Shown piece after piece: positions 1 through 7,871 of a stretch of 48,085 nt of DNA. Under the pieces are notes generated by a model, which was given only the letters and a program-made list of their open reading frames with translations, had not been told where the DNA came from and did no database searches. Every line of letters starts with the position of its first letter. The stretch's first letter is position 1. Source of the DNA: Brevundimonas sp. (GTDB lineage: Bacteria; Pseudomonadota; Alphaproteobacteria; Caulobacterales; Caulobacteraceae); NCBI RefSeq assembly GCF_024711105.1, contig NZ_JANJTL010000150.1, forward strand, positions 1-48,085. Reading direction: 5' to 3'. The translations under genes were made by a program, and so were the position numbers.

Positions 1-2
1 CC

Positions 3-1118
3 TTCCGGGTGGCCGACGACGAGGGCCTGCTGCTGCTCGACCTCGACGACGTGCGGGCCATCCTGGCGCATGTGTCGCAGAACGCCGACGAAATCGGCCG
101 CACCTATGGCAATGTCGCCCCGGCCTCGGTCGCGGCCATCCAGCGGGCCATCCTGCAGCTCGAGGACCAGGGAGGACAGGCCTTCTTCGGGGAGCCGGCG
201 CTGAAGCTCGAGGACATGATCCGCACGGGCCTGGACGGCAAGGGCCAGGTGAATGTGCTGGACGCCACCACGCTGATCTCGAGCCCCCGGCTTTATTCGA
301 CCTTCCTGCTGTGGCTGCTGTCGGAGCTGTTCGAGCAGCTGCCCGAGGTCGGCGACCCGGAGAAGCCGCGGCTGGTCTTCTTCTTCGACGAGGCGCACCT
401 GCTGTTCCGAGACACGCCGCGCGCCCTGGTCGAGAAGGTCGAGCAGGTGGTGCGGCTGATCCGCTCCAAGGGCGTCGGCGTCTATTTCGTCACCCAGAAC
501 CCGGCCGACATCCCGGACACGGTCCTGTCCCAGCTCGGCAACCGCATCCAGCACGCGCTCCGGGCCTACACCCCGGCCGAGCAGCGCGGGCTTAAGGCCG
601 CCTCGGACAGCTTCCGCACCAATCCGGCCTTCGACACCGCCGAGGCCATCCAGCAGCTCGGCGTCGGCGAGGCGCTCGTTTCGCTGCTGGACGAAAAAGG
701 CGCGCCGACGGTGGTCGCCCGCACCTTGATCCGGCCGCCGGCCTCGCGGCTCGGGCCCGCCACGGACGCCGAGCGCCAGGCGGTGATGGGCGCCAGCCCT
801 GTGCGCGGGGTCTATGACACCGCCGTCGATAGGGAGTCGGCCCAGGAAATGCTGGCGGGCCGGGCTGAAAAGGCGACTGCGGAAAAGGACAAGCCGGCGC
901 GCGACCCGCGCATGGACCGCCTGGACGACGCCTACGAACAGCAGCCCCGCGCCCGGGCCTCTCGGCCCCGCGCCGAGCCGCGCGCGCCGGCTCCGCGCCG
1001 CTCCACCCGGCAGTCGACCGCCGAGGCCTTCACCAAATCAGTCGCGCGCTCGGTAGGCTCTTCGGTCGGACGGGCCATCTTCAGAGGCATTCTCGGCGGT
1101 CTGTCCCGCGGACGGTGA
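3..1118 (+). CDS. DUF853 / HerA-like ATPase, C-terminal part (5' end outside window)
   Basis: The reading frame is open to the left edge, so the N-terminus with the Walker A motif lies outside the window. About 370 residues of the usual roughly 500 are present. The visible part has the family's Walker-B-like strand (LVFFFDEAHLLF) and the arginine/sensor region (GVGVYFVTQNPADIPDTVL). A long, low-complexity, Arg/Pro/Ala-rich tail follows (about residues 280-350), and then a Gly/Ser/Arg-rich C-terminus. The family (YjgR, helicase HerA-like DUF853) contains hexameric P-loop ATPases of poorly defined role. The codon pattern is strongly GC3-rich, like the murA block at the other end of the window. 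I take it as the left core-chromosome flank of the accessory region. Confidence 0.85.
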   Translation, partial: FRVADDEGLLLLDLDDVRAILAHVSQNADEIGRTYGNVAPASVAAIQRAILQLEDQGGQAFFGEPALKLEDMIRTGLDGKGQVNVLDATTLISSPRLYSTFLLWLLSELFEQLPEVGDPEKPRLVFFFDEAHLLFRDTPRALVEKVEQVVRLIRSKGVGVYFVTQNPADIPDTVLSQLGNRIQHALRAYTPAEQRGLKAASDSFRTNPAFDTAEAIQQLGVGEALVSLLDEKGAPTVVARTLIRPPASRLGPATDAERQAVMGASPVRGVYDTAVDRESAQEMLAGRAEKATAEKDKPARDPRMDRLDDAYEQQPRARASRPRAEPRAPAPRRSTRQSTAEAFTKSVARSVGSSVGRAIFRGILGGLSRGR

Positions 1119-1453
1119 GCGGCGGGGAGTCGCAACAGACCCGCCGGTACGGAACCCGCATGGACCTTCAGGCCGGTGGGGTCGAACCTCTAGAAGGCAC
1201 CCGAGAACCTTTGATGGGGCACGCACTTGGAATATCGGGACCACTCATCGCCTCCCGTCAGGTCTGACGCCACGGGCGTGGAGGCAGCGGGTCCGCGACT
1301 CGCCGCTAGGCGCCAGGAGGTCAATGCCCTTGCGGCGCCAGGGGCGCTAGGAAACGGGCGGCAGTCGATCTTTGCGGACTAGGAAACGAAGGCGCCCATC
1401 GGCGCTCCGCCAATCCTCTTCACGGACGAGCCCCGGTCGTCTCGACGCGACCT
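1119..1453. other. Intergenic stretch, no gene seen
   Basis: About 335 bases between the DUF853 gene and the first FNR-type dyad. I see no open frame with convincing protein character, no tRNA and no copy of the tRNA-Thr 3' end that would mark an integration boundary. This is probably the left junction between core and accessory DNA. Confidence 0.5.
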
Positions 1454-1467
1454 TTGACGGAGGTCAA
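1454..1467. promoter_or_regulatory. FNR-family dyad TTGAC-GGAG-GTCAA
   Basis: A perfect 5+5 inverted repeat with a 4-base spacer, centred about 54 bases before the ATG of the TetR gene. The half-site matches the FNR/Dnr/NnrR class, and the same TTGAC...GTCAA form recurs at 24946 and 26941. Regulation of the TetR gene by the window's Crp/Fnr protein is an inference. Confidence 0.6.
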
Positions 1468-1514
1468 TGTGAGATTAGCTTGGGTCGGTCAGCGTGCTCG
1501 GGGGAGGAGCCGCG

Positions 1515-2066
1515 ATGGGCTGCAAACGCGAATTGCATGAACGGATGATCGACGCGGCCCGCGACCTCGCGCGCGGCGGGGGGGTTGAGGCCGTTACAGT
1601 GAGGGCGGTAGCAGGTCGCGTGGGCGTCAGTGTTGGCACCGTGATCAACATCTGCGGAACTATAGATGAGCTCGTGTCCGCGCTCGTCGAGCGGGACTTG
1701 ACCACGCGAGTCGAGATCATGCTGAGGGAACTCCGAAAGCCGCAGGGAACCGTGGCCGACCGGCTCAGGGACGCCTTGCTCGCGACCCTCGACCTGGACA
1801 TGGATTATCCGCGCTACAAACTTTACTTGATGGGGGCGAACGTGAATCCGCCCGCGGGAAACGCCGGAATAGGCAAACTGTTTACTCTGGTCGAACGGAT
1901 AGTCGTCGCTGCCAGAACCGACGAATTAGGCGCCTATGATGACTTGTTCCCCGCTATGCTCGGCTACTATAGCCAGCTGGTTAAAGGACTCGCGCTAGGC
2001 CAAATTGACCGCGCGGATGTAATTTCGCGGTTCAATGCGTTTGCAGTACGAATGACCTACGGATGA
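1515..2066 (+). CDS. TetR/AcrR-family transcriptional regulator
   Basis: A 183-residue protein with an N-terminal TetR helix-turn-helix: helix 1 near RMIDAARDLA, then VRAVAGRVGVSVGTVI at about residues 25-45. A variable ligand-binding half follows. I chose the ATG at 1515 because a strong GGGGGAGGAG ribosome-binding site lies just upstream; an earlier GTG at 1494 has none. Compared with the usual TetR HTH (...VSVGTLYYHF), the segment after the turn reads VGTVINICGTIDEL, which is slightly unusual. The ligand and target are unknown. An FNR-type dyad lies in its promoter, so it may be induced with the anaerobic genes. Its 3' end overlaps the convergent pentapeptide gene by 10 bases. Confidence 0.8.
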   Translation: MGCKRELHERMIDAARDLARGGGVEAVTVRAVAGRVGVSVGTVINICGTIDELVSALVERDLTTRVEIMLRELRKPQGTVADRLRDALLATLDLDMDYPRYKLYLMGANVNPPAGNAGIGKLFTLVERIVVAARTDELGAYDDLFPAMLGYYSQLVKGLALGQIDRADVISRFNAFAVRMTYG

Positions 2067-2701
2067 ATGGTGCGATATCCGTCAGGACATTCTTCCTTTG
2101 CACCTTGGAGCCTCTCTTGTCGGCTTCGCGCCATTGAGTCACCGAAGGTTGGCGAAGGAGGGGTGTGGTCTGAACCCATGTCGACCTTGGCGCCGTCGAA
2201 ACGGGTCTGAACCAGCTTGGAGCCGAAGAATGACACGGCGCAGCGCCCCTTGGCTGTCTCAATGGAGCGGAGATCCGATAGGTCGAAGCGGGCGTGGTCC
2301 AGCCTGCAGTCCTGGAACGAAGCGCCGCGCAGGTCGCTTCTGCTGAAGTCGGCATCGCGCAGATCAGATTCGTTAAACACAGCTCCGACCAGGACTGCGC
2401 CTGAAAAATCCATGCCCACACCGCAGATTCGCCGAAAGCTCGCGCCGGCCAAGGAACGACCAGTGAGCCCTTTGGGGAGCACCCGTAAGTCCTCATCGTC
2501 CAGCACCGCTGTGCGCCCCTTCGCGCCCCGGGAAATGACCCACTCCTCGGCCAGCGCGATCCGACGTTGAATGTCCTCTAGCCGCGAGTGCGCGGCCTCG
2601 TCAGGGTCCCGTACCGAACCCGTGAGATAGGCGGGGTCTATCGCACACCGAGAAAGATCGACGCGGGTGTGCGCCGTTGCGATATTACTACCGGTGAACA
2701 T
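2057..2701 (-). CDS. Pentapeptide-repeat protein
   Basis: A 214-residue frame whose middle part (about residues 75-150) has the A(D/N)LxX periodicity of pentapeptide repeats, for example GASFRRICGVGMDFSGAVL and SDLRDADFSRSDLRGASF. Such repeats fold as a right-handed quadrilateral beta-helix. Some family members protect DNA gyrase, but most have no known role, and nothing here identifies a partner. The C-terminal 60 residues lose the pattern. The start is uncertain: the ATG at 2701 lies inside a perfect palindrome (2694-2708) and has no clear ribosome-binding site. The gene converges on and overlaps the TetR gene by 10 bases. Confidence 0.6.
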   Translation of the reverse strand: MFTGSNIATAHTRVDLSRCAIDPAYLTGSVRDPDEAAHSRLEDIQRRIALAEEWVISRGAKGRTAVLDDEDLRVLPKGLTGRSLAGASFRRICGVGMDFSGAVLVGAVFNESDLRDADFSRSDLRGASFQDCRLDHARFDLSDLRSIETAKGRCAVSFFGSKLVQTRFDGAKVDMGSDHTPPSPTFGDSMARSRQERLQGAKEECPDGYRTIHP

Positions 2702-2708
2702 TGTTCAC
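2694..2708. promoter_or_regulatory. Palindrome GTGAACA-T-TGTTCAC (TGAAC-N3-GTTCA copy 1)
   Basis: A perfect 15-base palindrome spanning the apparent start codon of the pentapeptide gene. It contains the core TGAAC-N3-GTTCA, which recurs at 4961-4973 and 5416-5428 upstream of two other leftward genes. It is likely an operator, but the protein that binds it is unknown. Confidence 0.5.
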
Positions 2709-2821
2709 GCGTAAAGGCGCGATCGAGCCCAATGGAGTACATGGCCTTGAATGTCGTTGCTCAGCAACGCGGAATGGTTCCGGGAGGACTGTGGCCCCCT
2801 TCATCGCGAATAGGATGGGGG

Positions 2822-4429
2822 CTACCTCCACTCGTCAAGGAGTCCACGTCGGCGGGGGACTGATCCTGCATTGGTCGCGGCGGACAACATCACCGCAGAA
2901 GGGCGCCCGTAAAGCCATCCTTGGCCGTAAGTCACGCCGGCTTCGACAAGAACCGCGTGGACCTCCTCGGTCTCGACTACCTCGGCGACGCAACGAGTTC
3001 CGAAGTCCGCACACAGCCTGACGATGTGTTTGACCAGAGTCCTGTCGCGGTTCGACTTTGTGATGTCCCTGATGTAACGGCCATCGATCTTCACTCCATC
3101 GACCTCCAGCATCTGCAAATACGAGATCGATGCCGCCCCGGCGCCGAAGTCATCCAGATAAACCGAGTGACCGCGCTGACGGAAATCCTGGATACGTCTG
3201 TTGGCCTGATCTAAATCCTTCAGGGTCTCGCTCTCTGTTATCTCGATCAGCAGGCGTTGGGACAGGTCCTTCGCCCCGTCGAGAGCGCCGAGGATTGCGT
3301 CGTGGGCCCCAGCAGAGCCAAGGGTGGCGGCGGAGAGGTTTACCGCCACAAGGATGCTGGGCGGCTCCTGGCGGAGCCGCCTGATCACCGAACGCACGAC
3401 GCCCAGGTCCAGATCAGGCGCCATGTCCATGGCCTCGGCTGCGCGCACCGCGGCGAAAGTGTCTTCCCCGGAGAGTCTGAGAAGCGCCTCGAAGTGGTGA
3501 ATGCGGCGACTGGTGAGGTCGACGATAGGCTGGAACTCAAGTGAAAACCGTTCTTCCCTTAATCGGGCGGCGAGACGCTCTGCGACCTGCACGGTCGTCT
3601 TCATCCGCGTCTCCAGGACCGCGAAAAAGCCAGCCGTGGGAACATCGTCGGCAGCCATGTCCCTGAGAGCCAGTTGTAGCGCTCTAAGTTGATGAGAACT
3701 CGATGAGCTTTTGTCGTCGCGTCGAACCTGTCCGAGCGACCTTGCCTGGGTTCCGAAGGTCTTTAGCTCGCTGTTCAGGCGTGCTTCTAGCGTCTCTCCG
3801 CCATTATTGCGGGACCGGATCACGCCGAATGTATCCGCGCCCAGCCGAGCAGCGCCGACGCCGAAGACCGCTTCGGCTCGGATGGCGGCGCTGATCTCCG
3901 CTTGAGGCTGGGCCGCAAGGTTGTCAAAGCCAGGAATTTGAACGACTGAGATTTCCGTGTGGCCCTGATGGACCTCGCCAGAAGCCATCAACTTCTCAAA
4001 AGCTACGCGGAACTCGTCGGCGTTCAGTAGGCCGAACTCCCCGCTTCCCGAAAGGTCAGGGGGAGGAGCAAAGGCGATGACGCAGGCGACGCGCCCTCCG
4101 TTGGATGGGAGTCGACACAGGGACACCAAACAGGATTTGCCCGATGCGCTCACGACGGCGTAGGGCCCTGCCCTTTGGCCATCTCGTAGCGTTCGAAACG
4201 CCGAGCGAAGCGTGAGTGTATCTTCCCGACGAAATACTCCCAGCCACTCCTCAGGGAGCGGCTCAGGCGCCAACTGGGCGACCGCGCCAAGGGCCGTGGT
4301 AACCTCTCCGGTCGTATCAATCTCAAGAAGCACGTCGCTGGTGGCGAAGGCGAAGGCGAGCAGGGTGAGGCTGCCGGGATTCATGTGATAGTCGCGCGCC
4401 AACGCCCGCCTGCATTCGTCATGACCCAC
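2822..4429 (-). CDS. EAL-domain cyclic-di-GMP phosphodiesterase with degenerate N-terminal sensory/GGDEF-like part
   Basis: A protein of up to 535 residues. Residues 20-130 resemble a PAS-like sensory fold, and residues 130-240 resemble a degenerate GGDEF without a GG(D/E)EF motif. The EAL domain spans about 285-520. Its signature and metal/catalytic residues appear intact: E314-A-L in FEALLRL, N364 in VNLSA, E396 in EITESE, the D426-D427 pair in YLDDFGAG, K447 in VKIDGRYI, E483/E486 in AEVVE and Q503 in GQGWLYG. I therefore expect it to be active, hydrolysing c-di-GMP to pGpG. No transmembrane segment is obvious, so it is probably cytosolic. The start is a GTG at 4429; an ATG at 4384 is possible, and neither has a good ribosome-binding site. 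It is monocistronic. Confidence 0.85.
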   Translation of the reverse strand: MGHDECRRALARDYHMNPGSLTLLAFAFATSDVLLEIDTTGEVTTALGAVAQLAPEPLPEEWLGVFRREDTLTLRSAFRTLRDGQRAGPYAVVSASGKSCLVSLCRLPSNGGRVACVIAFAPPPDLSGSGEFGLLNADEFRVAFEKLMASGEVHQGHTEISVVQIPGFDNLAAQPQAEISAAIRAEAVFGVGAARLGADTFGVIRSRNNGGETLEARLNSELKTFGTQARSLGQVRRDDKSSSSSHQLRALQLALRDMAADDVPTAGFFAVLETRMKTTVQVAERLAARLREERFSLEFQPIVDLTSRRIHHFEALLRLSGEDTFAAVRAAEAMDMAPDLDLGVVRSVIRRLRQEPPSILVAVNLSAATLGSAGAHDAILGALDGAKDLSQRLLIEITESETLKDLDQANRRIQDFRQRGHSVYLDDFGAGAASISYLQMLEVDGVKIDGRYIRDITKSNRDRTLVKHIVRLCADFGTRCVAEVVETEEVHAVLVEAGVTYGQGWLYGRPSAVMLSAATNAGSVPRRRGLLDEWR

Positions 4430-4494
4430 TCCTGCCCGCGATGCGCCCGGCTGTCGCCGCGCTCGGGATGTTGTGGTGAATCGACCAGGCTTGA

Positions 4495-4896
4495 CTATCG
4501 CGTGCGGAGAAGATCTCGGATTTCCGTCAGCAGTTCCTGATCGGGAGTCAGAGTCGGTTCCGCCGGCTCGACCGGCGGTCGGCGAAGACGATTGAGGCCC
4601 TTCACCATCGCGAAAACAACTGCCGCGACGATGAGAAACTGGAAGAGAGTGTTCAGGAACGCACCGTAGGCAATGGCGACCTCCGCCTGACCGGTCAGCG
4701 CATTCGCTTCCTCCAGGACAAACTTGAGCTGAGAGAAGTCGACACCGCCGATCAATAGTCCGATCGGGGGCATGATAACGTCATCCACGAGACTGGTGAC
4801 GATCTTGCCGAACGCGGCGCCGATTATGACACCGACGGCCAAGTCGACCATGTTGCCACGGGCAGCGAACTCGCGGAACTCTGAAACCACACCCAT
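4495..4896 (-). CDS. mscL: Large-conductance mechanosensitive channel MscL
   Basis: A 133-residue protein of normal MscL length. It has the N-terminal amphipathic helix ([20 protein letters not shown]), the pore-lining first membrane helix ([20 protein letters not shown]), a short periplasmic loop, the second membrane helix ([19 protein letters not shown]) and a charged cytoplasmic helix ending the protein. MscL is a homopentameric inner-membrane valve that opens at near-lytic tension and releases solutes on osmotic downshock. It stands alone, and a TGAAC-N3-GTTCA palindrome lies 65-77 bases upstream of its ATG, which suggests shared control with the neighbouring unknown gene. Confidence 0.95.
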   Translation of the reverse strand: MGVVSEFREFAARGNMVDLAVGVIIGAAFGKIVTSLVDDVIMPPIGLLIGGVDFSQLKFVLEEANALTGQAEVAIAYGAFLNTLFQFLIVAAVVFAMVKGLNRLRRPPVEPAEPTLTPDQELLTEIRDLLRTR

Positions 4897-4960
4897 CTCT
4901 TGCCCTCCACTGCGTCACAGTCTGCTATCCGGTCACCGGGGGCGGAGCCAGCAATCAGAT

Positions 4961-4973
4961 TGAACATCGTTCA
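4961..4973. promoter_or_regulatory. Palindrome TGAAC-ATC-GTTCA (copy 2), upstream of mscL
   Basis: A perfect 5+5 inverted repeat with a 3-base spacer, 65-77 bases before the mscL start. It has the same core and spacing as the copies at 2695 and 5416, and its distance to the start codon nearly equals that of copy 3. Confidence 0.5.
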
Positions 4974-5019
4974 GCGAATCTCTGGCGGGTAGCGCCTCGG
5001 GCTTTCCTCTGAAGCGGAG

Positions 5020-5349
5020 CTAAGCGCCCGGGCTCAATTGCGGGCGATAGTCTGGAAGGAGATCCCACATGCCCGGTATCGGGCCGGCCTGAAGACGAAA
5101 GAGCGGGGCTTCATCCGCTCCGGCTGCGGAGCTGGAAAATAACCGCAGCGTCTCCACGACGAATAGTTGGGACGGCACAGGTTCGGCGACAGCCGAAGCT
5201 CTCCTCAGGCGATGCAGGACTAGCGGGATTAGGATATCCTCATGAACAGCAGTTCCGGCCACCGCAAGTTCGATGGCGAGAAGCGCAGCCACCCGTTCAC
5301 GCTGGCGCTGCGCCGCAGAGAACTCTTGAGAGAGTGCGTCGCGGGCCAT
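5020..5349 (-). CDS. Hypothetical protein, 109 residues
   Basis: I do not recognise this protein. It starts with a helical, Gln/Arg-rich segment (about residues 8-25), then an Ala/Leu/Val-rich helix containing VAALLAIELAVAGTAV, and ends with a proline-containing tail (PIPGMWDLLPDYRPQL). No signal peptide or clear membrane span is visible. No longer frame competes on either strand in this interval, and the codon use is GC3-rich, which supports coding. It is leftward, between mscL and the receiver-domain gene. A TGAAC-N3-GTTCA palindrome lies 67-79 bases upstream, as for mscL. Confidence 0.5.
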   Translation of the reverse strand: MARDALSQEFSAAQRQRERVAALLAIELAVAGTAVHEDILIPLVLHRLRRASAVAEPVPSQLFVVETLRLFSSSAAGADEAPLFRLQAGPIPGMWDLLPDYRPQLSPGA

Positions 5350-5415
5350 GCCGCCTCATGGTTCGTGTCGAGACGCATCTTGGCTCGTCATAGCCTGCTC
5401 GCAAAACGGTGACGT

Positions 5416-5428
5416 TGAACGACGTTCA
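5416..5428. promoter_or_regulatory. Palindrome TGAAC-GAC-GTTCA (copy 3)
   Basis: A perfect 5+5 inverted repeat with a 3-base spacer, 67-79 bases upstream of the hypothetical gene starting at 5349 and downstream of the receiver-domain gene. It is the third member of the set at 2695 and 4961. Confidence 0.5.
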
Positions 5429-5508
5429 CCGGTCCCATGGCGAACTTTGCAGTCCACATGCTTCAGAAAATGGGAGCAACCGCAGGGGCCTGTCTTCACC
5501 CAGGCCGA

Positions 5509-5991
5509 TCAAATCCCAGGTTTCGCAAGCCAAGTGTCTTGCAAGGGACCGCTTCGGGAGAAAAAAGCGGTTCCTCGAACAGCACTCGGATGCCCACCCG
5601 TGCGCTGTTGCGTCGCTTGGTCGGCTATTGCGACCCTAGCAGGAGCTCCAACAACTCTACCCACGTCGTCCGACGTAAACGGCTTGCTCAGCCGCGGCAG
5701 TCCTCTTTCGGCCAAGCGCTCTGAGTAACCGCTGATGATCGCTGCTGGCAGGTCCGGCCAGCGCTCGGCAATGACGCCAAGGAGTTCAGACCCGCGCATT
5801 TCCGGCATCATCTCATCCGAGAGAACTAGATCAATCTCCGAACCTGTGTCGCTTGCGAGTATCTCAAGCGCGGCCCCGGCGGAGCTTGCGCTGCGAACCA
5901 TATGTCCCCGATCGTCGAGGATCGCCTCGACGACCGTGCGCACCATCTCGTCGTCGTCCAAGAAAAGGACAACTAGTCTTTCGTCGAGCAT
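5509..5991 (-). CDS. Single-domain response regulator (CheY-like receiver)
   Basis: A 160-residue protein. Residues 5-120 are a receiver domain with the acidic triad D12-D13-D14, the phosphorylatable D59 in LVLSDEMMP, the switch serine S87 in ISGYS and the conserved K103 in LSKPF. These suggest a functional phospho-acceptor. The last 40 residues are a poorly structured tail with no DNA-binding domain, so output must come through a partner. The ATG at 5991 is preceded by GGAGG with a short 3-base gap. No histidine kinase is present in the window, so the partner is unknown. Close relatives in alphaproteobacteria often sit beside hybrid kinases, which is not the case here. Confidence 0.85.
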   Translation of the reverse strand: MLDERLVVLFLDDDEMVRTVVEAILDDRGHMVRSASSAGAALEILASDTGSEIDLVLSDEMMPEMRGSELLGVIAERWPDLPAAIISGYSERLAERGLPRLSKPFTSDDVGRVVGAPARVAIADQATQQRTGGHPSAVRGTAFFSRSGPLQDTWLAKPGI

Positions 5992-6029
5992 GTGCCTCCG
6001 GAGGTGCGGTCACGGCCTTGGGCCTGAGC

Positions 6030-6743
6030 CTAGGCTCCCCTGAGCTCTGGCGAGGCATAATCCCGGAGGTTGATGAGGACAAGCTCCGTGAGCGAAGCGA
6101 TTTCTCCAGCCGCCATCAGGTCTTGCCACGTCTCCTCTACCGACAGTCCCCGCTCGGCGGAGGACTGGAAGGCGGCGCGTGAGTGAACGATCACGGGAGA
6201 AATAGGAAGCTGCAGCAGCTTGAGCGCTTCGAGCGCGCGCTCGACCTTGGATGTTTCCCTGCCGCCACGCGCCGGCGGAGCCTGATTGAGCACGACAAGG
6301 CCCGGTTTACGCAGCTGAGTAATCAGGCGCGCGGTGTAGGCCGCCGCCGCAAGGTCAAGGTAGCTGGGACGCACCACCAGCAGGGTGAGGTCCGACCCGC
6401 TGATGGCGAGCGAGGCTTCATCCTGGAGCACCCCCGGCGTGTCGACCACCAAGGCGTCATACCCTTCGCGTTCCAGCTCCAGCTTCAGGGTGTAGAGCTT
6501 CGCGCCGGAAGAGACCCGATAGCTCGGCGCGCCGGCTGAACGATGCTTCAGGACCTCAGTGGCGGTGCCTTGGGGGTCGGTATCCGCTAAAAGCGTCCTT
6601 AGCCCCCGGCGGCTCAGGCCAATGGCGATGCTCGTGGCGATGGTGGTCTTTCCCGAGCCGCCCTTCCGGCTGATGACCGCGACCGTTTTAGGACCGCGCT
6701 TGCGCGCGCCTATCGCCTCATGACGCATCATGACACCAGCCAC
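6030..6743 (-). CDS. ParA/MinD-family P-loop ATPase, orphan
   Basis: A 237-residue protein with the deviant Walker A of the ParA family (KGGSGKTT, residues 27-34), the A' aspartate in LLADTDPQGT and a Walker B strand in YDALVVDTPG. It belongs to the short-ParA class, which has no N-terminal HTH. ParA proteins bind DNA non-specifically as ATP dimers and partition plasmids, chromosomes or protein clusters. No ParB or other partner gene is adjacent, so its cargo is unknown. It could be a plasmid relic, consistent with the element remnant to the right. The start is ambiguous: a GTG at 6743, or ATGs at 6731 and 6728. Confidence 0.85.
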   Translation of the reverse strand: MAGVMMRHEAIGARKRGPKTVAVISRKGGSGKTTIATSIAIGLSRRGLRTLLADTDPQGTATEVLKHRSAGAPSYRVSSGAKLYTLKLELEREGYDALVVDTPGVLQDEASLAISGSDLTLLVVRPSYLDLAAAAYTARLITQLRKPGLVVLNQAPPARGGRETSKVERALEALKLLQLPISPVIVHSRAAFQSSAERGLSVEETWQDLMAAGEIASLTELVLINLRDYASPELRGA

Positions 6744-7407
6744 AGCCCCGGTTCTGACATCCCCTTGTTCTCGTCCCTCTCTTTTGTCCAGAGGCGGACA
6801 TTTTCCAGGCGGCGCGACCAGTCAGTCGCATGACGTGTCGGCGACGTTTGTCTGCCCTCGTCAGGAAGAAGACATTGACCTGACGACACTGGGAGGGTGC
6901 CCCGGCGTGTCCCCGCACGGCCCATCGCGGGTGCTGGCTGTTCATACGAGGGCCGAACCGCTGGTTGATCTTCTTCGCCGGATCGACGAAGGCGCAGGCC
7001 GCCCGATCGCGCACGGGTACCTCAACAGAGGCGGAACATTGGCCCCATTCGGCATGCTGTTCGCTAGCCGCAGCACCTGGGCGCACCTCTTGCTTTCCGC
7101 CGCCTCACTCCTCGGCATCGAGACAGCACGTTTGCTCAGCGCGGACGAGGCTGCCGCGAGCAGGGGCGAGATCCAGCCTGACAGGCTGGCCAGTGTGAAG
7201 CGACCCACGCCAAGCGCCTAATATGATAGCACCCCAAAATCCGAGATCGCCCCCGAGGGATTTTAGGACAGTCCGGCTAAGTGGCCTGATTTGGTGTGCG
7301 AAAAAGGGTGTACTCCTTCGCCCGGACTGACCGAATACAGGGGTCCGGATGCTCCATAACCTCAAGGCCGCGATAGACGCGGCTTTGAAACTTTGGAGTT
7401 AGTACGA
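6744..7407. other. Largely empty stretch between parA and the element genes
   Basis: About 660 bases. The only candidate gene is the weak rightward frame 6835-7221 listed separately. The part from 7222 to 7407 holds no gene, tRNA or clear repeat that I can see, and its base composition is more mixed than its surroundings. It may contain the left edge of the mobile-element remnant. Confidence 0.4.
6835..7221 (+). CDS. Possible hypothetical protein or decayed gene
   Basis: The frame is open from upstream of 6835 to a TAA at 7221. It shows moderately GC3-rich codons and plausible protein text, for example STWAHLLLSAASLLGIETAR. An ATG at 6730 would overlap the divergent parA start, so I place the start at a GTG at 6835, without a ribosome-binding site. 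I recognise no family. It may be the 3' remainder of a larger broken gene. Confidence 0.3.
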   Translation: MSATFVCPRQEEDIDLTTLGGCPGVSPHGPSRVLAVHTRAEPLVDLLRRIDEGAGRPIAHGYLNRGGTLAPFGMLFASRSTWAHLLLSAASLLGIETARLLSADEAAASRGEIQPDRLASVKRPTPSA

Positions 7408-7695
7408 ATGATCGACTTTGACGCCTTCAAGAAGCTGGAAGGCACTGTCTGGGCCAAGGAGCCCGAGCTCTGGCTGCAAACCGAAGCCCGCCTGGTGTGG
7501 TGGCTGGCCGAGCACCTGGCCGCCCGCTGCGAGATGCATGTTGAGCCGGAGGACATGTCCCGGGCCGACCCGGGGTCCCTCTACTTCCTCAAGCTGGCGG
7601 AGGAGTACCTCCTGGCGCTCCAGACGCCGCGGCCCCAGGCCCTGGTCTGGTTCCTGTGCCGCGTCACCGGCCAGAAGCCTCGCGGGGCCGTCTAG
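7408..7695 (+). CDS. Hypothetical protein of the element remnant, 95 residues
   Basis: A compact acidic/helical protein rich in Trp and Leu (for example ARLVWWLAEHLAARC and ALVWFLCRVTG). I recognise no family. The ATG at 7408 has a GGAG ribosome-binding site about 9 bases upstream; an in-frame ATG 15 bases earlier lacks one. It is the first gene of the rightward element cluster. A strong hairpin (7702-7730) begins just after its stop, so it may be transcribed separately from the HTH-primase pair. Confidence 0.6.
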   Translation: MIDFDAFKKLEGTVWAKEPELWLQTEARLVWWLAEHLAARCEMHVEPEDMSRADPGSLYFLKLAEEYLLALQTPRPQALVWFLCRVTGQKPRGAV

Positions 7696-7701
7696 GACCG
7701 A

Positions 7702-7730
7702 GGCTCGGCGGTCTGACCGGCCGCCGAGCC
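7702..7730 (+). terminator. Strong hairpin after 7695, terminator-like
   Basis: A perfect 10-base stem, GGCTCGGCGG and CCGCCGAGCC, with a 9-base loop, beginning 7 bases after the stop codon of the 95-residue protein gene. There is no T-run after it, so intrinsic termination is uncertain. Confidence 0.4.
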
Positions 7731-7871
7731 GCCTGTCCATGTAGACGGCTACTCAATTCAAGAAATCTGCGTTCGACGAGAGGTTTCTTCCAGTAGACCT
7801 TCGACATCCGTTGATGCAGGCCGACGCAGAAGCCCTATTGAGGCGGTCCGCTGAACCTCAGGGACACGCAC

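Noticed and set aside
1143-1210. tRNA-like fragment near the left junction (GGGTCGAACC-type text)
   Set aside because: It resembles a T arm in one strand only; no acceptor, D or anticodon arms can be formed around it.
2694-5428. TGAAC palindromes as EcfG general-stress promoters or LexA boxes
   Set aside because: EcfG promoters need GGAAC and a distant GTT element that is not at the right spacing, and LexA boxes of Gram-positives have a 4-base spacer while alphaproteobacterial ones are direct repeats.
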